In this document: piece after piece, positions 1-8,139 of the stretch
Position numbering within the stretch: the first letter of the stretch is position 1
Layout: every line of letters begins with the position of its first letter
DNA from: Parapedobacter indicus
GTDB lineage: Bacteria > Bacteroidota > Bacteroidia > Sphingobacteriales > Sphingobacteriaceae
Length of the DNA stretch: 64,000 nucleotides
Assembly (NCBI RefSeq): GCF_900113765.1
Contig: NZ_FOQO01000001.1
Location: forward strand, 805,288 to 869,287
Direction of reading: 5' to 3'
Notes under the pieces: model-generated
Databases searched by the model: none
Told to the model about the DNA's origin: nothing
What the model saw: only the letters and a program-made list of their open reading frames with translations
Program-made: the position numbers and the translations under genes

Positions 1-85
1 TGGGTTTACAAGCACGTAGCAAAGCACGGTATCGCCGACGTATTTCCTTGCTTTCCGCTTCTAAATCAATCACTAATTCTTTCAT
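1..85 (-). CDS. partial CDS, possible RelA/SpoT N terminus
   Basis: Reading leftward from an ATG at 85-83, an open frame of 28 codons runs off the window edge. It contains the stretch EIRRRYRALLRACKP, which resembles from memory the extreme N terminus of Bacteroidota RelA/SpoT (p)ppGpp synthetase/hydrolases. The HD and synthetase domains would lie outside the window, so the identity is a guess from 28 residues. The coding call itself is reasonable because the frame is open and a clear intergenic region follows. Confidence 0.5.
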   Translation of the reverse strand, partial: MKELVIDLEAESKEIRRRYRALLRACKP

Positions 86-230
86 TCGTACCTCTTCTCC
101 CTAAAAAACGACAAACTTGCATATCAATCCAAGTTTATCTAAGTTTGTATATCCGTTATGATGATTGGACACGTTAATTGTCCGTTCGTTTAATCATATA
201 AATATACGGATAATTATTGAAATAGTATAG

Positions 231-854
231 ATGAGCTACGTTACAGTGCTGACTTTTTTTGCAACGGTATTTCTTTCGGGGACTGCAGCGGCTCAGGATA
301 CTTTATCACAAGGGCTGATGCCTCCGCAGTCGTCGCAGCAGCGGGTGCCTACCACCTTGGTGGACGGGATACGTGTTCCTTGGGTGCTAATTCCCGAAGT
401 GGAAGTTACCCGGAAACGTGTTTTTAGAAGCCCTGAAGACAAGGCCCGTTATCTTCGGCTTCGATATAATGTGCTTAAGGTGTTACCTTATGCAAAATAT
501 GCCCAACGCCGGTACGAACAACTTTATCGGGATTTGGCGCTCACCGGAAATAAACGTGAGCAGAAGCGGCTGGTAAAGGCTTGTGAAAAGGAGATCAAAG
601 ATATGTTCAATAAGGAAGTCAAAAATCTGACAATCTCGCAGGGAGAAATACTCATCAAATTGATCGACCGCCAAACTGGGAATTCCAGTTATGAAGTAGT
701 CAAAGAATTACGAGGTGGTATTACGGCCTTTTTCTATCAATCCGTAGCCAGGGTATTTGGTCACAACCTGAAGAACACGTACAACGCCGAAGAAGACTTT
801 GAGATAGAAAATATTATCCGAAGCCTGGAACGACCTTCATATCGCTATTTTTAA
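231..854 (+). CDS. DUF4294 family exported protein
   Basis: This 207-residue protein starts with a hydrophobic signal segment ending near AAAQD (about residue 22), so it is probably periplasmic. The body is basic and helical, with a tract around residues 60-110 (RVFRSPEDKARYLRLRYNV, then LPYAKYAQRRYEQL) and a conserved-looking LTISQGEILIKLIDRQTG. This matches the DUF4294 family as I know it from Bacteroidota; its biochemical role is unknown. The gene ends 22 bases before bshB1 on the same strand, so the two may be cotranscribed. Confidence 0.8.
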   Translation: MSYVTVLTFFATVFLSGTAAAQDTLSQGLMPPQSSQQRVPTTLVDGIRVPWVLIPEVEVTRKRVFRSPEDKARYLRLRYNVLKVLPYAKYAQRRYEQLYRDLALTGNKREQKRLVKACEKEIKDMFNKEVKNLTISQGEILIKLIDRQTGNSSYEVVKELRGGITAFFYQSVARVFGHNLKNTYNAEEDFEIENIIRSLERPSYRYF

Positions 855-876
855 GCTCATTCCCATCCGCATTAAT

Positions 877-1611
877 ATGAACAAAGACAAGAAGCTGGAC
901 ATCTTAGTAATTACAGTGCATCCCGACGATGCCGAGTTGGGATGCGGGGGCACCATTGCCAAACAGGTAGCAATGGGGCGTAAAGTAGGATTGGTAGACC
1001 TTACGCGTGGTGAATTGGGTACCCGAGGTACCCCAGAAATACGTAAAACGGAAGCGGACGCCGCTGCCGACATATTGGGTTTGTCGGTACGGGAGAACTT
1101 AGGAATGCGTGATGGTTTTTTTCAAAATGACGAGCCTCATCAGCTAAAAGTTATTTATGCCCTGCGTAAATATCAGCCGGAAATCGTTATCGCCAATGCG
1201 CTGCACGACCGCCATCCCGATCATGGAAGAGCCGGCGAGTTGGTGAACGATGCCGTGTTTCTGGCGGGGCTGCGTAAAATTGAAACGGTGGAAGATGGCA
1301 TAAACCAAGCACCCCATCGCCCGCGGCTTGTGCTTCAGCTGATTCAGGATGAATACATCAAACCCGATATCGTTGTCGATGTTAGTGATCATTGGGAGCG
1401 CAAGATCGAGGCTATCAAAGCCTACCGGTCTCAGTTTTTCAGTGACTCGTACCACGCGACTGAACCGGAGACCTATATTTCGAAACCGGATTTTTTGGAA
1501 TACATTGAGGCTAGGTCCAGAGAATATGGCAAATACATCGGCGCAAGGCATGCGGAAGGATTTACATGCCGGAGACTACTTGGAGTAGACGATGTGTTTG
1601 TGTTAAAATAG
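877..1611 (+). CDS. bshB1: bacillithiol biosynthesis deacetylase BshB1
   Basis: A 244-residue PIG-L/LmbE-fold zinc deacetylase. It removes the acetyl group from GlcNAc-malate during bacillithiol synthesis in the cytosol. The metal and catalytic motif HPDD is at residues 15-18, followed by AELGCGGT; a second motif, HDRHPDHGRAGELV, lies near residue 110. The tail GARHAEGFTC and the RGELGTRGT segment are typical of BshB1 rather than of other PIG-L members. It is convergent with the following gene, with only 4 bases between stop codons. Confidence 0.92.
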   Translation: MNKDKKLDILVITVHPDDAELGCGGTIAKQVAMGRKVGLVDLTRGELGTRGTPEIRKTEADAAADILGLSVRENLGMRDGFFQNDEPHQLKVIYALRKYQPEIVIANALHDRHPDHGRAGELVNDAVFLAGLRKIETVEDGINQAPHRPRLVLQLIQDEYIKPDIVVDVSDHWERKIEAIKAYRSQFFSDSYHATEPETYISKPDFLEYIEARSREYGKYIGARHAEGFTCRRLLGVDDVFVLK

Positions 1612-1615
1612 CGTT

Positions 1616-1942
1616 CTAAACCGCAAAGCTTTCTCCGCAAGCACATGTACGCGATGCATTGGGATTATGAAATTCAAATCCTTTGCCGTTGAGACCATCG
1701 GAGTAATCCAATTCTGTCCCCGCTAGATAAAGGTACGATTTAATATCCAAGCAGATCTTAATTCCCTTATCTTCAAACAACTGATCTCCTTTTTTCTCTT
1801 CGTTGTCAAAATTGAGTTTATAGCTTAATCCCGAGCAACCCCCGCTTTCTACACCCACACGCACAAAATAGCGAGCATCGTAGCCTTCCTTGCGCATGAT
1901 ATCGTTGATCCGTTGTTTGGCTTTCTCCGTAATTGTTACCAT
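1616..1942 (-). CDS. A-type iron-sulfur carrier protein (IscA/ErpA-like)
   Basis: This 108-residue HesB/IscA-fold protein receives Fe-S clusters from the assembly scaffold and passes them to apoproteins. The three cluster-binding cysteines are present: C36 in GGCSGLSY, and C100 and C102 in the C-terminal TCACGESF. The length is normal for the family. Bacteroidota A-type carriers are hard to sort into IscA, ErpA or SufA by sequence alone, so no symbol is given. The gene faces bshB1. Confidence 0.92.
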   Translation of the reverse strand: MVTITEKAKQRINDIMRKEGYDARYFVRVGVESGGCSGLSYKLNFDNEEKKGDQLFEDKGIKICLDIKSYLYLAGTELDYSDGLNGKGFEFHNPNASRTCACGESFAV

Positions 1943-2063
1943 TTGTTATTTTCGTTATCAGCTATTCGACTTCTGAATAGCTACAAAGATCGGAAAATTC
2001 CGCCGACATTACAAAGAGCTCACGGTTTGTTCCATGTCATAATTAAGAATTGACCATTGTCAA

Positions 2064-3080
2064 TTATTTAACCGTCTTGTTTCCGAACACACGCATCAGG
2101 TAAAATAAAAACGGAAGTATAAATATACTGCCTATAAGCAGCGCCCAAGCAAGTGCGACGATTGTCTTTTTGTCGCCTATATGATGGAGTAGCGACAACC
2201 CATCGCCGTTTTTGAAGAGCACCAATTCTGGATAATGTTGGTAGGTGGCGGCCAACAGAATCATGACCACCTGAAAGCCTGCCAGTACCCGTGATGCAGT
2301 GGCTTTTCTTCTTCGGAATGCGACGAAGGTGAGAATCAGGGATAGAGTAGCTAGTCCGATTGCCAATTGGCCAATGACACCGCCGAATATCCATTTAATT
2401 AATGGTATATTGGAATAGAATGCTGCCAGGAACACCAAAGCCCCCGCGGCGACGACAAGATAGATAAACCGTTTAGCAATGCGAACGGCTAGTAGCTGAT
2501 CGACGCCTTGGTCTACGGTTCCGATGGCGTATGTTGCAGCCAAATATCCACATATGGCAGTTGTGAAGAAACCGATTGCAACGCCGAACCAGGTAAGCCA
2601 ACTTCCTATATAGGCTGAAAAAAAATCGCTGGCTTGTGGATCGATGGTACGGGATACCGTAGCAGCGGCAATGACACCCAGGAAAAATGGCGTTACGATG
2701 CTTGACCACATAAAAATACGCGCGTATAGTACCTGCCAATGATCATCTACGGCATCATAATTCCGAAATACGAATGCCGTACCACGGGCGATAATGCCCA
2801 ACAGCATGGCAACTAGTGGAATGTGCATGAATATGGACATGGTCGTATAAATTTCAGGAAAGCCAACAAAGAGAATTACAATTGCAATGATAAGCCACAT
2901 GTGATTCGCTTCCCAAACGGGGCCGATAGCATTGGCCATGACCATCCGTATCTGGGGTTTGTAGCGACGTGGTACGACCAGTTCGACGATTCCGGCTCCA
3001 AAATCAGCACCTCCAAGCAGCAGATACAGGCAAATAGAGGCCCAGAGAAAAACGATAACAACGAATAACATATCAATCAA
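2064..3080 (-). CDS. cydB: cytochrome bd ubiquinol oxidase subunit II
   Basis: A 338-residue membrane protein with about eight hydrophobic segments and the N-terminal LGGADFGAGIVEL motif of CydB. With CydA it forms the bd-type quinol oxidase, which reduces O2 to water with high affinity and without proton pumping. The gene overlaps the end of cydA by 8 bases, the usual coupled arrangement. The last residues form a basic tail after the final membrane segment. Confidence 0.93.
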   Translation of the reverse strand: MIDMLFVVIVFLWASICLYLLLGGADFGAGIVELVVPRRYKPQIRMVMANAIGPVWEANHMWLIIAIVILFVGFPEIYTTMSIFMHIPLVAMLLGIIARGTAFVFRNYDAVDDHWQVLYARIFMWSSIVTPFFLGVIAAATVSRTIDPQASDFFSAYIGSWLTWFGVAIGFFTTAICGYLAATYAIGTVDQGVDQLLAVRIAKRFIYLVVAAGALVFLAAFYSNIPLIKWIFGGVIGQLAIGLATLSLILTFVAFRRRKATASRVLAGFQVVMILLAATYQHYPELVLFKNGDGLSLLHHIGDKKTIVALAWALLIGSIFILPFLFYLMRVFGNKTVK

Positions 3081-4410
3081 CTCTTTGGTAAGCGGGATCG
3101 GTTACGTCGTATAGTTTACCAACCATTTTTATTTGTCGATAAAGTAAGAAAGCGACGATACCCGATAAAGAAACAAAGACAGCCGTAAACAAGTAAAATG
3201 AATATACAATCCCTGGCATTGGCGTTACGGCATCGGCCGTACGCATAACGCCGTGGATAATCCAAGGTTGCCGGCCTACTTCAGTAACAACCCAACCTGC
3301 TTCGATAGCAATGTACCCCAAAGGGGTGGCAATGATAAATAATCGTAACAGCCAGTTGCTTTCCAGCCAGGGTTTACGTTTGACGAGTGCAATGAAATAT
3401 AACAATGCGAGCAACACCAGCGACACGCCAATTGTAACCATTACCTGGAATGCATAATGCGTAATGGCTATCGGTGGCCAGTTTTCTTTGGGAATATCTT
3501 TCAATCCGGTGACAGGCGTTGTGGTATCGCCATGAACAAGTAGGCTCAACATGCCGGGCAGTCTGATCGCATAATTGACCGTTTCGCCGGTTTCATCGGG
3601 TATGCCACCAATGATCAGCGGCGCGTTTGCTTGGGTTTCAAAATGGGCTTCCATAGCGGCTAGTTTTGCCGGTTGCCGAGACGCGACGTCCCGGGCCGAA
3701 ATATCTCCGCTGATAGGTTGCAAGACTGCCGCCAAACAGGCAGATAGCGCAGAAATTCGGAACGCGGCCGTATGAAATACAACGTTTTTACGTTTAAGGA
3801 TCATTAACGCATGTATGCCGGATACCGCAAATCCGGTGGCTACGAAGGCAGCCAGCGTCATGTGCAACGCTTGGGAAAACCATGCATCGTTAAACATCGC
3901 CTGGATCGGATCGATATTCATATATTGACCGTCGACGAAATCGAACCCCCTAGGGCTGTTCATCCATGCGTTGGCCGCTACCACCAATATGCCCGAGGCC
4001 AATCCGCTGAGTCCAACGATCACCCCGGTAGTCCAATGGAACCATGGTTTCAGGCGATCCCATCCATATAAGTAAAAACCGAGGGCAATGGCCTCGATAA
4101 AAAACGCAGTGCCCTCCAGCGAAAAAGGCATACCGAATATGGGACCGGCGTGTTCCATAAATGTTGGCCACAGCAATCCCAGTTCAAACGAAAGCATGGT
4201 GCCGGATACAGCACCTGTAGCAAAGAAAATGGCTACGCCTTTGCTCCACGCTTTGGTCAGTCCCCTGTAAACTTTATTATCGGTGCGAAGGTATATAAAA
4301 TGTGAGATGGCCATGAAAAAAGGCATCACCATACCGATACAAGCAAATATGATATGGAATCCGAGTGACATGGCCATCTGCGACCGCGCAGCAATAAAAT
4401 CATCCATCAT
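3073..4410 (-). CDS. cydA: cytochrome bd ubiquinol oxidase subunit I
   Basis: This 445-residue multi-span protein carries the haems and the quinol site. H19 in SLGFHIIFA is the expected haem b595 ligand, E-rich segment EGTAFFIEAIALGFYLYGW holds the conserved acidic residues, and GRQPWIIHG is the family signature near the C terminus. The length fits the short Q-loop type rather than the long E. coli type. It is followed by cydB in an 8-base overlap. No cydX-like small gene was recognised after cydB. Confidence 0.94.
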   Translation of the reverse strand: MMDDFIAARSQMAMSLGFHIIFACIGMVMPFFMAISHFIYLRTDNKVYRGLTKAWSKGVAIFFATGAVSGTMLSFELGLLWPTFMEHAGPIFGMPFSLEGTAFFIEAIALGFYLYGWDRLKPWFHWTTGVIVGLSGLASGILVVAANAWMNSPRGFDFVDGQYMNIDPIQAMFNDAWFSQALHMTLAAFVATGFAVSGIHALMILKRKNVVFHTAAFRISALSACLAAVLQPISGDISARDVASRQPAKLAAMEAHFETQANAPLIIGGIPDETGETVNYAIRLPGMLSLLVHGDTTTPVTGLKDIPKENWPPIAITHYAFQVMVTIGVSLVLLALLYFIALVKRKPWLESNWLLRLFIIATPLGYIAIEAGWVVTEVGRQPWIIHGVMRTADAVTPMPGIVYSFYLFTAVFVSLSGIVAFLLYRQIKMVGKLYDVTDPAYQRVD

Positions 4411-4580
4411 GTTTCAAAATAAACTTATTTTTATGTGTTTAAAGTTACCTGTTTTTCACTACAGCCAGTAGAATGTTGGGTGGTAACTTCATCTATCTAG
4501 TAATTTATATAAATTCTAAATAGTATAGTTGTTTTAAATAATTAACTCAGTAATTAAAAATTTTACTGGATTTCTTTGCG

Positions 4581-4588
4581 TACATTTG
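4581..4588 (+). promoter_or_regulatory. TAnnTTTG promoter box abutting the histidine kinase start
   Basis: TACATTTG fits the Bacteroidota sigma-70 -7 consensus TAnnTTTG. It ends 4 bases before the ATG at 4593, which would put the transcript start at or within the start codon, giving a leaderless mRNA. Confidence 0.5.
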
Positions 4589-4592
4589 CCCT

Positions 4593-5921
4593 ATGACCTT
4601 TGGGCTGATTCGGAGAATCAAATTATACACTAAACAAACCCTAGGCTTCCTCATCGGAAGCCGAACTGATTTGACCTTGGAAAACAGGCTTTTCAATTCG
4701 ATGACATTGATTGCCCTTTTTATAATGGTATTCAATATCCCATTTAATTATTTTTCGGGTTTACGGATGACTGCACTGATCTTTGCATGCCTCACATTAA
4801 TGATCGGCTATTTATATTACTTGGCCCGCTTCAGGAAGCAAGTATCGATCAGTATTACTATCTGTTCTTTTTTGGTGATGCTGCTGTTTGCAGTCAATTA
4901 TTTCTTCAGCGGCGGCATTCAAGGAGCGACCTTTCTTTCGCTTATGCTTGCTTTTGTACTTATCATCATTGTGTCTCCGAAGAAATATTATGCGTTATGG
5001 GTCGCATCGAGCTTGTTGGTGGTGGCGGGGCTGTTGTGGGCAGAATATCATCATCCTGAGATTATCCGGGTTTCTTATTCGGATAGAAAGGCGCTTTTCA
5101 TCGATATCGCTTTTACTTATGCAACCGGCATTGTAGTTAGCTTCTTCAGTATATTTTATCTAAAGCAGGCTTATAATGCAGAGAAAAGATCTGCTGATCA
5201 GAAGACTATTGAATTGACGCAGTTAAATGAAGAAAAGCTGAAATTATTTTCCATCATCTCCCACGACCTACAGGCACCGTTGTCCTCGCTGCACAGCTAT
5301 GTACGATTGGTTGCCAATGACCGCTTTAACTCGGATGAACGGAAACAAGTGGAGCGCGGGCTGGCAAACGCTCTTCACGGTACGCAAGAGATGCTTTCCA
5401 ATATGTTGGTGTGGTCTCAAAACCAACTGGATGGGGCACGCATAGTGTTGACACCTAATAATATACAGGATGTCCTGGTACCGGTTATCGACATTCAGAG
5501 AATCTACGCCGATCAAAAGGGAATCGTATTGGAAACAACTATTGATGGATCATTAAAAGCTTTAGTCGACCGGGATATGTTGCAACTTATCGTGAGGAAC
5601 TTAATAAATAATGCAATCAAATTTACCCCACCTAATGGGAGTATCCATGTCTCTGCGCTGCGGTCTGGGATGCTGTGTGAAATCACCGTGGAAGATAATG
5701 GAACAGGAATACCAGCTGAACAACAAGCAGCATTATTCTCTTTAAAAACACGGTCCACTTATGGTACAAACAACGAACGAGGGATTGGACTGGGATTATT
5801 TCTGTGCAATGAATATGCGCAGGCACAGAATGGTTCAATATCGTTCGAAAGTGAGCTAGGCAAGGGCACCCGGTTTTGCCTCCGGTTGCCGCTTATAACA
5901 GCGGAGGCAGAACGCGGATAG
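4593..5921 (+). CDS. membrane sensor histidine kinase
   Basis: A 442-residue orthodox kinase. Residues about 35-195 hold six or so hydrophobic segments (7TM-like sensor region without a recognisable periplasmic domain), then a short coiled linker, the HisKA box IISHDLQAPLSSL with phospho-acceptor H224, and a HATPase domain with N box (NLINNAIKF), G1 (EDNGTGIP) and G2 (GIGLGLFLC). No response regulator is adjacent, so the partner is unknown. The gene is divergent from cydA, with about 180 bases between; control of respiration is possible but only inferred from position. Confidence 0.9.
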   Translation: MTFGLIRRIKLYTKQTLGFLIGSRTDLTLENRLFNSMTLIALFIMVFNIPFNYFSGLRMTALIFACLTLMIGYLYYLARFRKQVSISITICSFLVMLLFAVNYFFSGGIQGATFLSLMLAFVLIIIVSPKKYYALWVASSLLVVAGLLWAEYHHPEIIRVSYSDRKALFIDIAFTYATGIVVSFFSIFYLKQAYNAEKRSADQKTIELTQLNEEKLKLFSIISHDLQAPLSSLHSYVRLVANDRFNSDERKQVERGLANALHGTQEMLSNMLVWSQNQLDGARIVLTPNNIQDVLVPVIDIQRIYADQKGIVLETTIDGSLKALVDRDMLQLIVRNLINNAIKFTPPNGSIHVSALRSGMLCEITVEDNGTGIPAEQQAALFSLKTRSTYGTNNERGIGLGLFLCNEYAQAQNGSISFESELGKGTRFCLRLPLITAEAERG

Positions 5922-5925
5922 CAGA

Positions 5926-6552
5926 TCATTTTACTACACTGCCGGCCCGTGTAAAATATTTATAGTACCACGAGTCATGCAGGTCACTGATGATGACCCC
6001 TTTGCTGGTAGATACATGTACAAACTTGTTGTTATGGAGGTAGATACCTACATGGTCTATTTCCCTGCGCCCGAAAGAGAAAAACACCAGGTCACCTTCC
6101 TGCAACTGTCGTTCATATTTACGTTTGATGTGGTTGGCCATGTCTTTAGATACACGTGGCACCGACTTACCATAAACATCCTGCATGACCAAACCCACAA
6201 ATGCGGAGCAATCCAGTCCCTGGCGGCCTGTTCCCCCTGAGCGATGAGGCGTGCCCATCCATTCGTCGATATAACTATACAGGGCGGCAGTTTCCAATTG
6301 GCTGGGGGCTACCCCCAATACCTCCGCATAGCCCTCCAGCAACCGATTTCCTGCCCGTACATCCTTGCGTGATGTGCTAGCATCGGTGAGGATTGTGCCT
6401 TTTGCACCCTTTCTGTCTTTGGCCTTCTTTTTATAAGCCGTCGACGTAACGGCCCTGTCCGGTGGAAGTGCGTTTTTGCGCGTGAGGCAGCCGGTTAACA
6501 AGAAGATGGATAATGAGAAGCATCCCAATAAGGACACGCGAATATATTTCAT
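5926..6552 (-). CDS. NlpC/P60 cell-wall peptidase, lipoprotein
   Basis: This 208-residue protein has a lipoprotein signal with lipobox LLTGC (C22), a basic linker, and an NlpC/P60 papain-like domain. The catalytic Cys is C115 in GLDCSAFVG, with H167 (DHVGIYL) and H179 (FVHVSTS) as the likely triad partners. Such enzymes cut stem peptides of peptidoglycan between D-Glu and diamino acid; here it would act at a membrane surface. It converges on the kinase gene and is divergent from engB. Confidence 0.9.
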   Translation of the reverse strand: MKYIRVSLLGCFSLSIFLLTGCLTRKNALPPDRAVTSTAYKKKAKDRKGAKGTILTDASTSRKDVRAGNRLLEGYAEVLGVAPSQLETAALYSYIDEWMGTPHRSGGTGRQGLDCSAFVGLVMQDVYGKSVPRVSKDMANHIKRKYERQLQEGDLVFFSFGRREIDHVGIYLHNNKFVHVSTSKGVIISDLHDSWYYKYFTRAGSVVK

Positions 6553-6616
6553 GGTCTCGTCCGCTAATAATTGCGAGCTAATTTATGTAATTATGCCCAA
6601 AAATCTCCTAATCTCT

Positions 6617-6624
6617 TACCTTTG
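6617..6624 (+). promoter_or_regulatory. TAnnTTTG promoter box abutting engB
   Basis: TACCTTTG matches the -7 consensus exactly and ends 4 bases before the ATG at 6629. As for the kinase gene, this predicts a leaderless or nearly leaderless transcript. It also argues against longer upstream starts for engB. Confidence 0.55.
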
Positions 6625-6628
6625 CACA

Positions 6629-7243
6629 ATGGTCATTAAAACGGCAACATTTATAAGCAGCAATACCCGTGTGGATAAATTACCTGCTGCCCGTTTACCT
6701 GAATACGCATTTATTGGCCGTTCCAATGTGGGTAAATCTTCGTTGATCAACGCTCTTACAGGAAATCGGCATCTGGCTAAAACTTCGCAAACACCGGGAA
6801 AGACGCAGTTGATCAACCATTTCCTGATCAATGACGCCTGGTATTTGGTGGACCTCCCGGGGTATGGCTTTGCAAAGGTTTCTAAATCCAGTCGTGCTGC
6901 TTGGGAGAAGTTTATCCGTCGCTATTTAGTAACGCGGGAAAACCTACAGTGTGTGTTTGTGCTGATCGACAGTCGACATGAACCCCAGCGGATCGACCTG
7001 GATTTCTGTTATTGGTTGGGTGAAAACGGCCTTCCTTTTATGTTGGTTTTTACCAAGGCTGATAAGCTGTCGGCCCAGAAATCCCAGTCTCATATCGAAA
7101 AGTTCCGAAAAACACTGCTGCAATGGTTTGAGAAAGTGCCAGCCTATTTCCTTACATCGGCGGAAACCCGATTGGGGTGCGATCGGATACTAGCCGCCAT
7201 TGATGACATTAATACGAATTTTGAACCCACTGAGGTATCATGA
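6629..7243 (+). CDS. engB: ribosome biogenesis GTPase EngB (YihA/YsxC)
   Basis: A 204-residue TRAFAC GTPase needed for late assembly of the 50S subunit. G1 is GRSNVGKSS, G3 is DLPGYG, G4 is TKADK and G5 is TSAE. The frame stays open upstream to 6476, but the start at 6629 gives the family-typical N terminus (MVIKTATFISS) and sits directly after the promoter box. The stop overlaps the next gene in ATGA, so the two are translationally coupled. Confidence 0.93.
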   Translation: MVIKTATFISSNTRVDKLPAARLPEYAFIGRSNVGKSSLINALTGNRHLAKTSQTPGKTQLINHFLINDAWYLVDLPGYGFAKVSKSSRAAWEKFIRRYLVTRENLQCVFVLIDSRHEPQRIDLDFCYWLGENGLPFMLVFTKADKLSAQKSQSHIEKFRKTLLQWFEKVPAYFLTSAETRLGCDRILAAIDDINTNFEPTEVS

Positions 7244-8088
7244 AGAAATACTTTTCCCTGGTGCTTTTTGCTCATAGCATCTTTGCACTTCCTTTTGCTA
7301 TCATCGGTTTTTTTCTTGCCGTTAATACGACGGCTTATGAATTTGATTGGTTGAAATTGGCGCTGATGCTGGCCTGCATGGTATTTGCACGTAATGCAGC
7401 CATGGCATTTAACCGCTACCTGGATCGCGGTATTGATGCAATCAATCCCCGTACGGCCATGCGTGATATCCCTGCGGGAAGGGTCAGTCCTACCCAAGCG
7501 ATCACATTTACCATTATTAATTGTGTTTTGTTTGTCGGGGCCACCTGGTTTATCAATCTGATCTGCTTTTTTCTTTCGCCGGTTGCACTGGCGGTGATTT
7601 TGGGTTACAGTTACATGAAGCGACTAACACCTCTTTGCCACCTCGTTTTGGGGCTTGGGCTTGGCTTGGCTCCCATCGGAGCCTATCTGGTAGTGACCGG
7701 CGTGTTTCATATCGTTCCGATTTTTTATTCATTGGCTGTATTGTTTTGGGTGGGTGGATTCGATATTATCTATGCGCTGCAAGATGAGGAGTTTGACCGC
7801 GAACACCAACTTAGTTCCATTCCGGCATGGCTGGGCAAGCAGGGGGCGTTACGTGTTTCAGAGGTTTTTCACGTGCTGTCCGCTATTTTTGTCATCCTGC
7901 CCCTGTTTTTCATTCCGCTGGGCGGGTATTACGTGTCTGGTGTGATTTTTTATTGTGCACTCCTTATTTACCAGCATCGGATTGTGAGCCCTTCGGACTT
8001 AAGTAAGGTGAATCGCGCATTTATGACCACGAATGGCATCGCTTCGGTCGTGTTTGCCTGTTTCTTCCTGTTGGATATGGTTTTTTGA
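7240..8088 (+). CDS. UbiA-family prenyltransferase (menaquinone branch)
   Basis: A 282-residue integral membrane protein with about eight hydrophobic segments and both Asp-rich motifs: NRYLDRGIDAINPRT near residue 67 and DEEFDREHQLSS near residue 185. These bind Mg-prenyl diphosphate. The NPRTAMRDIPAG context is that of the UbiA/MqnP-like enzymes that attach a polyprenyl tail to an aromatic quinone precursor; a Bacteroidota host would use it for menaquinone. The exact substrate cannot be told from sequence. Confidence 0.85.
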   Translation: MKKYFSLVLFAHSIFALPFAIIGFFLAVNTTAYEFDWLKLALMLACMVFARNAAMAFNRYLDRGIDAINPRTAMRDIPAGRVSPTQAITFTIINCVLFVGATWFINLICFFLSPVALAVILGYSYMKRLTPLCHLVLGLGLGLAPIGAYLVVTGVFHIVPIFYSLAVLFWVGGFDIIYALQDEEFDREHQLSSIPAWLGKQGALRVSEVFHVLSAIFVILPLFFIPLGGYYVSGVIFYCALLIYQHRIVSPSDLSKVNRAFMTTNGIASVVFACFFLLDMVF

Positions 8089-8139
8089 TTTGTCATTCCC
8101 TGAATAAATCCCTTTATTTGCAAAAATCTGAAATGACGA

